Source: Phycisphaerae bacterium (GTDB lineage Bacteria > Planctomycetota > Phycisphaerae > UBA1845 > PWPN01). Taken from it: a stretch of DNA of 64,000 bases. How positions within the stretch are numbered: the first letter of the stretch is position 1; each line of letters opens with the position of its first letter. The notes under the pieces are model-generated. The model was not told where the DNA came from. It ran no database searches and saw only the letters and a program-made list of their open reading frames with translations. Shown in pieces: positions 33,162 to 41,181 of the stretch. The stretch spans positions 1 through 64,000 of the forward strand of contig JAAXZI010000186.1 in NCBI GenBank assembly GCA_012719955.1. The letters run 5' to 3'. Both the position numbers and the translations under genes were made by a program.

Positions 33162-34507
33162 GCCAGGGCCTCCTGCCGCAGACCGGGCAGGACAAGCCGG
33201 GGCTGGTCCAGCACAATCACCCGTGGTTCGAGCGCACGCAATTCATTCTCCACGGTCCGGGCAATACAGGCCGTCATGGCGATGAGTATCCATTGTCCTT
33301 CGGTATAGAAGCGGCTGGAGAAGAATCCGGCCACCATGTAGACGATGAGGCCGATGCGGTTGGCAAAGATAATCAGTTCGAGCCGGTCGGCGTCTGCGAG
33401 GCTGGCCCGGAGGCGCCGGACTGCCCGGTTCAGCGTGGCCCAGGCCAGCCCGAGCGTCGCGAGATACGCGGCCAGCCCGGGAAGCCCGATCTCCGCGGCG
33501 CACAGGAGATAGGAGTTGTGCGCGTCCCGCTTCACGATACCCTGCTCTCCCGTGTAGCGGCCGATCTGCCTCTGGAAGTGGCCGACGCCCACGCCGAGAG
33601 GATGGTCTTTGATCATTTCCCACGCACCCGACCAGATGATCAGGCGTGTGGAGACGGACTCATCCCGCTCTTCTGAAGAGGTAAACAAGGTGGAGACGCG
33701 TTTCCAGTACCAGTCATCGCTCAAGTAGGTCACGCCGGCCAGAGCCAGGCACAGGGCCATGGCCGCCCAGCGTCGATGCCGGCGCGGAATGTACACGATT
33801 GACAGCAGGGCCGCGATCGCTCCGGCAATGGCCACCGAGCGTGTCCGGCACAGGAGAATGGCATTGGCCGTGTAACCGGCCGCCAGGAAGGCCAGCACCT
33901 TCCAGCCCCATGCCTGCTGGCGGAAGAGAACGACCAGGAACGGGATCAGGGCACACAGATGGATGGACAGGCCGTTGGAGTCCTGGAAGTCCGGTCCGCC
34001 GATGCCGTTGAGGCGATTGTCGGTGAACGCGCCCTTTGGAGCCACGTGGGCTTCGTGTCCCAGGTAGAGGGCCATGACGACCAGCGTGACAACGATCTGC
34101 CAGAGCGCCCGGGGCGTCGTCGCCACGTGGGTCATGAGCAGTGCAAAGAGAAATACCTTGGCCATCTTGTCGAGGAATTCCACGGTCCGCGCATCCCAGC
34201 CCATGCCGGTGGCCGTAGAGAGCAGGATGGCCAGAAATACCAGCAACAGGCCCCACTCGACCGGCAACAGGAATCGCCGGCCGAATTTGAGGCGATTCAG
34301 ATTGAGGAACGTCCCCACCAGCAGACAGGCGCCGCAGATCAATGCATAGCGCGACCCGAACCCGGCAATCGATTTGCCCCACCAGGTGGTTTGCGGATAA
34401 ACGTGGTACAGGACCAGGTAACAGACCACGCCGGCCATCGGATAGACAAACGTGGCCGCCGTGCTGCCCAGGAAGAAAGCCAGGAAAGTGAGGGTGCGCA
34501 GGGGCAC
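33158..34507 (-). CDS. O-antigen ligase / polysaccharide polymerase-like membrane protein
   Basis: A 449-residue polytopic membrane protein with about ten transmembrane segments. A large periplasmic loop in the second half has conserved RLIIWSGAWEMIKDHPLGVG and DAHNSYLLCAAEIGLPGL, which match Wzy/WaaL-type motifs. It resembles the O-glycosylation ligase of exosortase-A loci (PEP_O_lig). It would polymerise or transfer finished glycan outside the membrane. The start is GTG at 34507, preceded by GGGAGG at proper spacing and one base after the stop of the upstream gene. The longer reading frame is overlap. Confidence 0.88.
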   Translation of the reverse strand: MPLRTLTFLAFFLGSTAATFVYPMAGVVCYLVLYHVYPQTTWWGKSIAGFGSRYALICGACLLVGTFLNLNRLKFGRRFLLPVEWGLLLVFLAILLSTATGMGWDARTVEFLDKMAKVFLFALLMTHVATTPRALWQIVVTLVVMALYLGHEAHVAPKGAFTDNRLNGIGGPDFQDSNGLSIHLCALIPFLVVLFRQQAWGWKVLAFLAAGYTANAILLCRTRSVAIAGAIAALLSIVYIPRRHRRWAAMALCLALAGVTYLSDDWYWKRVSTLFTSSEERDESVSTRLIIWSGAWEMIKDHPLGVGVGHFQRQIGRYTGEQGIVKRDAHNSYLLCAAEIGLPGLAAYLATLGLAWATLNRAVRRLRASLADADRLELIIFANRIGLIVYMVAGFFSSRFYTEGQWILIAMTACIARTVENELRALEPRVIVLDQPRLVLPGLRQEALA

Positions 34508-34508
34508 G

Positions 34509-35738
34509 TCAACACCTCCCCGACAGTAAGGGGTCGGCCTGCACCAGGGGAGACGACCAGGCAGCAGGTTCCGGCCGGACCAGTTCGCAGCAGAGCCTTT
34601 CGAGTTCCTGTGCCGCCCGATCCCACGAGCAGTGCCGAAGGGCGGTCTGGCGCGCGGCCGCCCCCAGGGCCTCGCGAAGGCCTGGTTGTTCCAACAGGCG
34701 CAGCAGGCCGGTGGCCAGTTCGCGGGGCGTCCGGGCCAGCCAGACGTTCCGGCTGTGCTCGCCCGGGAGGCTGCCCAGCGCGCGTGGCGTACACAGCACC
34801 GGCTTGCCCATGGCCCAGGCCTCCATAATCTTGTTCTTGATGCCCGCCCCACTGACCATGGGCACGACGACTACGGCGGCCCGCGCCGCGTGCGGGCGGA
34901 TGTCCTCAACCTGCCCGACGAAATCGACCCCCGGCATCACGCGGACGCTCTGAAGCGCCGGCGAATCGCCCCGGCCGATGATGGTCCAGCGCAGTCCGGG
35001 ACGGCGTCGAAGCACCTGGGGCCAGACCTTCTCAGCGAAATACAGGATGGCGCTGATATTGGGCCCGAAGGTGAGACTGCCCCAGAAGATGATCCGATCT
35101 TCGTCAGGCGGCGTCTGTTGCGGAGCGTAATGATCGCAGTCCACGCCGTGCGGGATGCACACCACGCGCGGGTGACGGGTGTAGGCGTAACAGAAGCGCC
35201 GGTCGGCCTCGGAAAGCACCGTGACTGCCTGCACCTGCCGGAGGTAGCGCCGCTGATACAGCAAGGCGGCCAGCAGGCACTTGAGATCGTGCCATTTGCG
35301 CGTCAGTCGTCCGTGGCGAAGTTCCAACAGCCGATGCAAGACTTCGTCGTCGCCCAAGTCGCAGATCTTCGGGATATCCGAAAGCCCGGCCAGATGGGCC
35401 AGCGACAGGTAACCCATGCCGACAGCCACGTCCGGACGCCACTGAGCGGCCAGGCGGGCCAGCTCGTGGGTGAATACGGGATCTATGCCGAAGAAGGCGT
35501 CGATGCGATCAGGGCGCGGGTGAGGACCCCGCCCATCGTCAGGCGCATCAAGCAGGCGACCCGCGCGCGCCACGCGGCATTCGAAATTGAAGGGAGCGGC
35601 GGGTTCTTCGCAGGGTCGTTCCGCGACAAGCAGAACCTGATGGCGCTGAGCCAGCCGGCGGCACAGTTCGTAGCTGTGAAGCCGGCCGCCGTAGTACAAC
35701 GGCCAGGGGGGCTCGCGCCTGATGATGAGGATTCTCAT
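34509..35738 (-). CDS. Glycosyltransferase family 4 (GT4)
   Basis: A 409-residue GT-B protein beginning MRILIIRREPPWPLYYGG. The sugar-nucleotide domain has RIIFWGSLTFGPNISAILYF and GAGIKNKIMEAWAMGKPVLC. It resembles exosortase-A-associated sugar transferase 1. It is first in the polysaccharide unit that runs 35738 to 27230, with overlapping or near-overlapping junctions throughout. The region upstream to the FkbM gene is a divergent spacer. Confidence 0.9.
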   Translation of the reverse strand: MRILIIRREPPWPLYYGGRLHSYELCRRLAQRHQVLLVAERPCEEPAAPFNFECRVARAGRLLDAPDDGRGPHPRPDRIDAFFGIDPVFTHELARLAAQWRPDVAVGMGYLSLAHLAGLSDIPKICDLGDDEVLHRLLELRHGRLTRKWHDLKCLLAALLYQRRYLRQVQAVTVLSEADRRFCYAYTRHPRVVCIPHGVDCDHYAPQQTPPDEDRIIFWGSLTFGPNISAILYFAEKVWPQVLRRRPGLRWTIIGRGDSPALQSVRVMPGVDFVGQVEDIRPHAARAAVVVVPMVSGAGIKNKIMEAWAMGKPVLCTPRALGSLPGEHSRNVWLARTPRELATGLLRLLEQPGLREALGAAARQTALRHCSWDRAAQELERLCCELVRPEPAAWSSPLVQADPLLSGRC

Positions 35739-35998
35739 CTCGAAGATCCGCCAGCGTGACGCGGTTCAGGCGACCGGAACGTACCGTCGCCTTTAATCCT
35801 TATCGGAGCCTCCAGGGGCCATATGAAGATATTCGGACGGTTACCCGGCCCCCGTGGTCGACCAAGGCTGGCTGCGAGGTGAGGTGCGCCGCAAGGCGGG
35901 CGTCCGATAACCGGGCTTCAAGAGCCCCGAGCAGGCCGGGAGAACTTTCCATCATCGGCCTTTTATCTTCGGACCCACATTGTCCCCAGCCGAAAAGA

Positions 35999-36760
35999 AT
36001 GAGCATGAAGACCCGGCTCAAGCTCTTCGTGAAGCGATATCCGTTCACGTACAAGGTGTTCCGGCGCGTGCGGTCGGTACTGCGGCCTTCTTCGGACGAC
36101 CACCTGGCCCGGGTGCTGCGAGAAATTCTCCAGCACCGGCAGGGCGTGAAGTTCGTCCAGATCGGCTCCAATGACGGCATGGTGGGCGACCCCCTCTATG
36201 AGCTCATCATGGAGAACAAGAGCTGGAGCGGGGTTTTCGTCGAGCCGGTGCGATACCTGTTCGAACGTCTGCGCCGCAATTACGCCGATGCGGACCGGTT
36301 TATCTTTGAAAACGTGGCCATCGGGGCCACGCGGGGATCTCAGGATTTCTATTACGTCGGCCGCGAGGCGGAAGCGCACTTCAAAGACGATTTGCCCCCC
36401 TGGTACGATCAGCTCGGCTCCTTTCGCAGGGAACACATTATCAAAGCGCTCGGCAGCCGGATGGAGCCGTTCATCGTCACCGAGAAGATCAACACGGTGC
36501 CGTTGAACGATGTCCTGGCCAAGAACGGCATCGACCGCATCGATCTGCTGCACATCGACACCGAGGGTTACGATTACCAGGTGCTGGCCCAGCTCGATTT
36601 CTCGAAATACCAGCCGCTGGTCATTCTGTTCGAGCACAAGCACCTCAGCCCCGACGAGAAAGCGAAGGCCCGTGCGCTGCTGGCTGAACATGGATACATG
36701 ACACGCATTTTCGGGGGCGACACGCTGGCCGTGAAGGCGGACACACCGTTCTGTAACTAA
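35999..36760 (+). CDS. FkbM-family methyltransferase
   Basis: A 253-residue protein. Its SAM motif I is KFVQIGSNDGMVGDP, followed by GVFVEPVRYLFERL and the FkbM core LLHIDTEGYDYQVLAQL. It probably O-methylates a sugar or aglycone, and in this context the polysaccharide. The start is ATG 35999 or the second ATG at 36005. It is followed ten bases later by another methyltransferase gene. Confidence 0.88.
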   Translation: MSMKTRLKLFVKRYPFTYKVFRRVRSVLRPSSDDHLARVLREILQHRQGVKFVQIGSNDGMVGDPLYELIMENKSWSGVFVEPVRYLFERLRRNYADADRFIFENVAIGATRGSQDFYYVGREAEAHFKDDLPPWYDQLGSFRREHIIKALGSRMEPFIVTEKINTVPLNDVLAKNGIDRIDLLHIDTEGYDYQVLAQLDFSKYQPLVILFEHKHLSPDEKAKARALLAEHGYMTRIFGGDTLAVKADTPFCN

Positions 36761-36769
36761 GGGCCATCG

Positions 36770-37522
36770 ATGCGTATACAAGCAGCCATGCCGATGATCC
36801 GGGAGTTTGCCGGCGAGTGGTGGGGCCTGTTGTGGCGCTTTGGCCGGCTGATGAGCGTGGGCGTCATGGGCCGTGCCGGGCGACACCAGATCCGCCGAAT
36901 GAGTTATGACATCGGATTTCGCCGCAGCCGGGGGCGCCTGTTCCGCGTGAGCCCGCAGGAGGTCTTCCCCGCCGACCTGGAGGTGTCGATCCGCGAGACG
37001 GCCGGCGAACCGTGGAACGTGAAGCTGGAAGAGCTGCTGGTCTTGAATGCGCTGGTCCGCCAGGTCCGGCCGTCGGCTCTGTTCGAGTTCGGTACGTTTG
37101 ATGGCCGGACGACGCTGAATCTTGCCATCAACGCTCCCGAGGATGCGAAGGTATATACGATCGATCTGAAACCGGCCGGCCCCACTTCGGCCTTTGTGGT
37201 GGGGAGCCGCTTTCAGGGCACCGAACAGGCGCGCAAGATCGTTCAACTTTACGGGAACACCCTCTCTTTTGATTTCTCCCCGTACGTTAATGGCATGGAC
37301 TTCGTGTTCATCGACGCGGCCCATGAATACGCCAACGTTCTTTCCGACTCGCGCAACGCCATCAACCTGCTGCGCGACGGCAAGGGCCTGATCGTCTGGC
37401 ATGACTACGAGGCCTGGCCGGGTGTCACAGCGGCGATCGAGCAGCTTGTACGCGAGGACCCCCGCTTTGCCGAGACCCGTCATATCGCGGGAACGACGCT
37501 CGCATTTCTGTGGCGGCGGTAG
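36770..37522 (+). CDS. Class I SAM-dependent methyltransferase (Methyltransf_24-like)
   Basis: A 250-residue protein. The SAM-binding core is ALFEFGTFDGRTTLNLAINA and VYTIDLKPAG, with DFVFIDAAHEYANVLSDSRN and GLIVWHDYE, which match small-molecule/carbohydrate methyltransferases such as CmcI relatives. It lies immediately downstream of the FkbM gene on the plus strand. Substrate unknown, polysaccharide likely. Confidence 0.85.
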   Translation: MRIQAAMPMIREFAGEWWGLLWRFGRLMSVGVMGRAGRHQIRRMSYDIGFRRSRGRLFRVSPQEVFPADLEVSIRETAGEPWNVKLEELLVLNALVRQVRPSALFEFGTFDGRTTLNLAINAPEDAKVYTIDLKPAGPTSAFVVGSRFQGTEQARKIVQLYGNTLSFDFSPYVNGMDFVFIDAAHEYANVLSDSRNAINLLRDGKGLIVWHDYEAWPGVTAAIEQLVREDPRFAETRHIAGTTLAFLWRR

Positions 37523-37574
37523 TGCCGTTCGCCCCCCGGCACGTCTCACACGTTCCGTGTTTTCATAAATCCAT

Positions 37575-38627
37575 TCAGGCGTTGGGACTGGGATGAGCGG
37601 GTTGCGTCAGCGCCTTTACCGCGCGCTTAAGCCACCGCGCGGTCGTATCCACCACGGCCTGGGGCAGCCCCTGGAGGGCGGGATGTTGACCGGTCAGCGC
37701 ACGGCAGAGCCGCCCCGCCGTCGTGCGAACATCCATCCACGGGCAATCCTCCTCCAGCTCGTCGCGGTAATCGCGGGCCACGTGGACGTACACGGAAAGC
37801 TCCTGGTGGACTTGCTCGTACCAGCCCAGCAGTCGCGCACGCAGGCCCTGGTCGACGGACAGGCTCCACGGTTTGACTCCGAGGGCATGAATCAGTGGCG
37901 GCAGGCCGTTGACGAGGCTGCTGATGCGATGCCCTACGGCATAGCCCGAGGGGCCGATGGCCTGAACGACGTCCACGCCGCAACGCAGGTAGTGCAGCCG
38001 CACTCCCGCGAAGCGCTCGGACCCCAGCAGGGCCTCCAGGGCGTCCTGGTCGCTCCGTAAATGCAAAGGCCGGCGCGGGTAGGGAATAGACTGGGCCTGC
38101 AGGTAGTCCGGCCGCTGCATCAGCTCCCGCCAGCCGACTAACAGTTCGCGATGCGCGGGCGTGACCCGTATGAATCCCGAATTGACCGTAAACGGCAGAG
38201 ACCGGCCCACAGGCAGGCCCCAGCAGCGGGTTCGATAGGTTCCCCCGGGGACAGGAGCCCAGGGGGTTTCCTCAAGCACGACCATGGCCTGGGGATCATC
38301 GCGATGCAGCAGGCCGGTGAGCTTTCCGGTCACGATGATGTCGGAATCAATCCAGGTGACATCCGGGCAGCCGGTCTCCAGCACGTCGAGCAGCACGATG
38401 GGTTTGATGCTCCAGCCGCACCGCGCCCACGGACGCCGCTGCAGCTCGATGCGGCCCCGGCGGGCGATCCAGCGCTCGAACGCGGCATCGGCGCAGGGGC
38501 AGAAAAGCTGAACGCAAGCCTCGGGATGATGCCGGGTAAGACTCGCCAGCAGCAGCTTGAGGCCAATCATGGCCCGGGGGCGATCTTCGTACACGGCGAA
38601 AGTCAAAGGCGCAGTGGCGGTATTCAT
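37575..38627 (-). CDS. GT-A-fold glycosyltransferase-like protein
   Basis: A 350-residue protein. Near residue 90 it contains WIDSDIIVTGKL, a DxD-type metal/nucleotide-sugar motif. The rest (LFCPCADAAFERWIARR, RSDQDALEALLGSERFAG) resembles nucleotide-diphospho-sugar transferases that act on glycans. There is no membrane segment. The ATG is seven bases after the Alg13-like stop, so the three genes 39598 to 37575 form a unit. The C-terminal segment is unassigned. Confidence 0.75.
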   Translation of the reverse strand: MNTATAPLTFAVYEDRPRAMIGLKLLLASLTRHHPEACVQLFCPCADAAFERWIARRGRIELQRRPWARCGWSIKPIVLLDVLETGCPDVTWIDSDIIVTGKLTGLLHRDDPQAMVVLEETPWAPVPGGTYRTRCWGLPVGRSLPFTVNSGFIRVTPAHRELLVGWRELMQRPDYLQAQSIPYPRRPLHLRSDQDALEALLGSERFAGVRLHYLRCGVDVVQAIGPSGYAVGHRISSLVNGLPPLIHALGVKPWSLSVDQGLRARLLGWYEQVHQELSVYVHVARDYRDELEEDCPWMDVRTTAGRLCRALTGQHPALQGLPQAVVDTTARWLKRAVKALTQPAHPSPNA

Positions 38628-38633
38628 GTGAGC

Positions 38634-39095
38634 TCATCTCCCGGGGGCGCCGAGCAAGCTGTCTCGCACCGCGCCGGCCAACGATTCGACGCCGGGCTGA
38701 CCACGCCGCCGGGCAGGCCGGGCCGCGGGGATGGCATCCGCCAGTTCCGCCGGCGAGCGAATCCAGCACAAGTCGTACAGCGCGGAGAGATCCTCCAGAA
38801 ATTCGAGTTGGTGGTCGCCGGCCTTCGCATGGTTGACCACGGCGATAAAAGGAACCTGGGCCTCAATTAACTCGCACACAGTACCGGTTCCGCCATGGGC
38901 AATGACCAGGTCCGCCTGTTGGAACTGCTCGCGCAACCCGCGGCAAAACCGGAACCAGGACATGTGACGCGGCTCGAAACGGGAAGTCCCAATCTGAGCC
39001 CGCACAGGACCAGGGAGGCGTCCCAGGCCGGCCAGCCGATCGGCCTCCTGCAGGAGTGAGTCGAAGAACTGGGTTCCAACCGTGATCAGCGTCAC
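38634..39095 (-). CDS. Alg13-like UDP-glycosyltransferase catalytic subunit (PssE/EpsE type)
   Basis: A 153-residue protein with a GT28 C-terminal domain: LITVGTQFFDSLLQEADRL, ADLVIAHGGTGTVCELIEAQ and the glycine-rich HAKAGDHQLEFLEDL. In bacteria it pairs with an Alg14-like membrane protein to add a GlcNAc or glucuronic acid to lipid-linked sugar. The start GTG (39095) overlaps the stop of the Alg14-like gene (GTGA), a 4-base overlap. A longer reading frame upstream is only overlap. Confidence 0.87.
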   Translation of the reverse strand: MTLITVGTQFFDSLLQEADRLAGLGRLPGPVRAQIGTSRFEPRHMSWFRFCRGLREQFQQADLVIAHGGTGTVCELIEAQVPFIAVVNHAKAGDHQLEFLEDLSALYDLCWIRSPAELADAIPAARPARRRGQPGVESLAGAVRDSLLGAPGR

Positions 39096-39598
39096 AAGAC
39101 CGCCCCCGCATATCGCGCCCGGGGATAACAGCGGGTCAGGCCGGGCCACTGGACATAGGTGGTGGCCAGCCGCAGGAAGTAGACCAACCGACCGGTCAGC
39201 GACAGTTCGCGCGTACGCGTGACGGATTCCACGAACACGCAACGGATGCCCATGAGCCTGGCGACCATGAACAGCGGCACGGCGCTCGCGCAGCCCAACC
39301 CCAGGACGCAGTCGGGGCCAAGTCGTCGCAGGATGACCCAGGATTCGATCAACGCCCGCGCCATTCTCCACACGTGCCGGAGCCGGTCGAAGCGGCGCGG
39401 GTAGGTGTAGCCCAGATAATGCAGTGGGAACCGGGGCCCCTCATAGGGCATCGGCAGAGAGCCCGCCGAGTGGTCGCCCGTGTGACAGGCATAGGCGTAG
39501 GCAAACCGAAAATCCCGCGGCGACAGGTGCAGCAGGATACGGCGAGTCTCCTCATACCACCCCCCACCCGCGAGCACGACGAGGCACAAGGGTTTCAT
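39092..39598 (-). CDS. Alg14-like glycosyltransferase membrane subunit (PssD/EpsF type)
   Basis: A 168-residue protein. It opens LCLVVLAGGGWYEETRRIL and ends with WPGLTRCYPRARYAGAVL. The Alg14 family anchors Alg13 to the membrane. It resembles PssD, with the characteristic central CVLGLGCASAVPLFMVARLM and FVESVTRTRELSLTGRL. It is followed by the Alg13-like gene with a 4-base overlap, so the two probably form one enzyme. The next upstream gene is 87 bases away. Confidence 0.87.
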   Translation of the reverse strand: MKPLCLVVLAGGGWYEETRRILLHLSPRDFRFAYAYACHTGDHSAGSLPMPYEGPRFPLHYLGYTYPRRFDRLRHVWRMARALIESWVILRRLGPDCVLGLGCASAVPLFMVARLMGIRCVFVESVTRTRELSLTGRLVYFLRLATTYVQWPGLTRCYPRARYAGAVL

Positions 39599-39684
39599 GT
39601 CAGGAGATATCGGAACCTGACAGACCCCTGAGCAGCTAAAACCACCCCGATCTCTGGAAAGGGACCGGGCCAGGCCACCGGCCG

Positions 39685-41013
39685 TTACTTGATCCTGAAG
39701 CGGGCCAGCACCGGGTTGTGGTCAGAACCGCTGACTTCCGGCGAACCATCCCGGGGCACGCTGTAGGATCCCGGCACGTACCGCCGGGCCATAGCCGGAG
39801 AGGCCAGGATGAAGTCGATCATGGAGCGGTGCGGCGGCTGGTTGTAAGTGACCCGGTTTCCAGCCGGCAAATCGTCAATGAAGGTGGTCAGCGCCGTTGG
39901 GCCGGTGCCGATCAGGGCTTGTAGCGGCCGGCTGTCGATGGTGTCGTTGAAGTCGCCGGCCACCAGGAAGGCCGCCTCGGAGTTGGCATTGAGCCGTGCA
40001 TCCAGAATGGCCCGGACCTGGCGCGCCTCGGCCAGGCGCACCGCCAGGCCGCCCTCATCTTCGCCTCCTTTGCTCTTGAAATGCACGACGAAGAGATCGA
40101 ACGACTGGCCCTCCGGAGGCTCGATCCGCACCTGGAGCAGATCCCGCTGAAAGCGAGTCGGGCGCCCCTCTGTATCCGGGAAACGCAGGTGACGATAAGA
40201 CGTCACCGGCCCAACCGGCAGGCGGGAGAGCACGGCCACATCAATGCCGCGCGTGTCGTTTCCCTCGAACAGCACGACCTGGTAGCCCATGTCCGACAGG
40301 TACAGATCGACGAACTGTTGGAGCACGCCCCGGTTTTCGACCTCGACCAGGGCGAGAACGTCGGCGTTGAGGGCCCGCATACTCTGGGCAAGAGCCTCCA
40401 GCTCGGATGGCGGTTTGGGCTGCGTGGTTTCGTCGGCGGTGTAGGGATCATCGACGGCGTCAAAGAGGTTCAGCACGTTGTAAGAGCCGACCGTGATGGT
40501 GTCGCCTGTGACGGGTGGAGTGGTCGGGGTGCTTGGGCGGTTCACTGGAGGAGGTGACGGTGTATCGTCAGGGAGAATTGTAATCCGTTCCGGCCCGGCC
40601 AGCGCCACGTTGGGCTGACCGTTCATCTGGTACACAAATCCCCGCACTTTCACGACCTTATTGAGATATTCCTTCTGAGGCGGCCGAGGAAAATTCCCCG
40701 CATTCTCACGGCGAATGAAAACCGTGGTCGTATGGCGATAGTCGGGATCGAAATTCAGGAAGACATGGCCGGTTTTGCTCCGACTGGTCCGGACCACCTT
40801 ACCGACAATGAAGACTTCTTTGCCCAGAAAAACTCCAGCGTCTTTCCAGGAGATGGTCGGGATTACCTCGGGCGTCCCTAACTGGCCGCGCCGCGTGGCG
40901 GCCTGCGGGCTGTCGGCGGGCCGCGTGGTCTGGCCGGTGCCGAGGACGGGACTCAACAGCAGAACAGCGCAAAAGAGGGTTAAAACTCCGGGCCGCGGAT
41001 AACCGTGAAGCAT
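39685..41013 (-). CDS. Secreted OB-fold plus endonuclease/exonuclease/phosphatase-family protein
   Basis: A 442-residue protein. A signal peptide (GVLTLFCAVLLLSPVLG) is followed by an OB-fold-like region (about 50-145; EVFIVGKVVRTSRSKTGHVF, KVVKVRGFVYQMNGQPNVAL), then a Pro-rich linker, then the EEP domain: VGSYNVLNLFD, VLALVEVENRGV, AAFLVAGDFNDTIDS and the C-terminal SGSDHNPVLARF. All catalytic motifs are intact. It is probably an exported or periplasmic nuclease or phosphodiesterase. The start is ATG 41013, six bases after GAGG; the ATG at 41019 is too close to the ribosome site. Confidence 0.87.
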   Translation of the reverse strand: MLHGYPRPGVLTLFCAVLLLSPVLGTGQTTRPADSPQAATRRGQLGTPEVIPTISWKDAGVFLGKEVFIVGKVVRTSRSKTGHVFLNFDPDYRHTTTVFIRRENAGNFPRPPQKEYLNKVVKVRGFVYQMNGQPNVALAGPERITILPDDTPSPPPVNRPSTPTTPPVTGDTITVGSYNVLNLFDAVDDPYTADETTQPKPPSELEALAQSMRALNADVLALVEVENRGVLQQFVDLYLSDMGYQVVLFEGNDTRGIDVAVLSRLPVGPVTSYRHLRFPDTEGRPTRFQRDLLQVRIEPPEGQSFDLFVVHFKSKGGEDEGGLAVRLAEARQVRAILDARLNANSEAAFLVAGDFNDTIDSRPLQALIGTGPTALTTFIDDLPAGNRVTYNQPPHRSMIDFILASPAMARRYVPGSYSVPRDGSPEVSGSDHNPVLARFRIK

Positions 41014-41097
41014 TGGCATCCTCTATACTGGTGGATTGGTGGGCTTTGGCAGGCCGGCTATGGCCGTCAACGCCACTTGGCCGATGTAGTATAACCG

Positions 41098-41126
41098 TTG
41101 CGGACCTTACTTCGAAGGCGTATAAT
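41098..41126 (+). promoter_or_regulatory. Sigma-70-type promoter of top6B
   Basis: TTGCGG at 41098-41103 and TATAAT at 41121-41126 are separated by 17 bases, about 55 bases before the top6B start. Confidence 0.65.
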
Positions 41127-41181
41127 ATAAGGTCTTTGTTAGGGTACATTGATTTCCCAGCCACGGACGGTCAGGCCTGAC

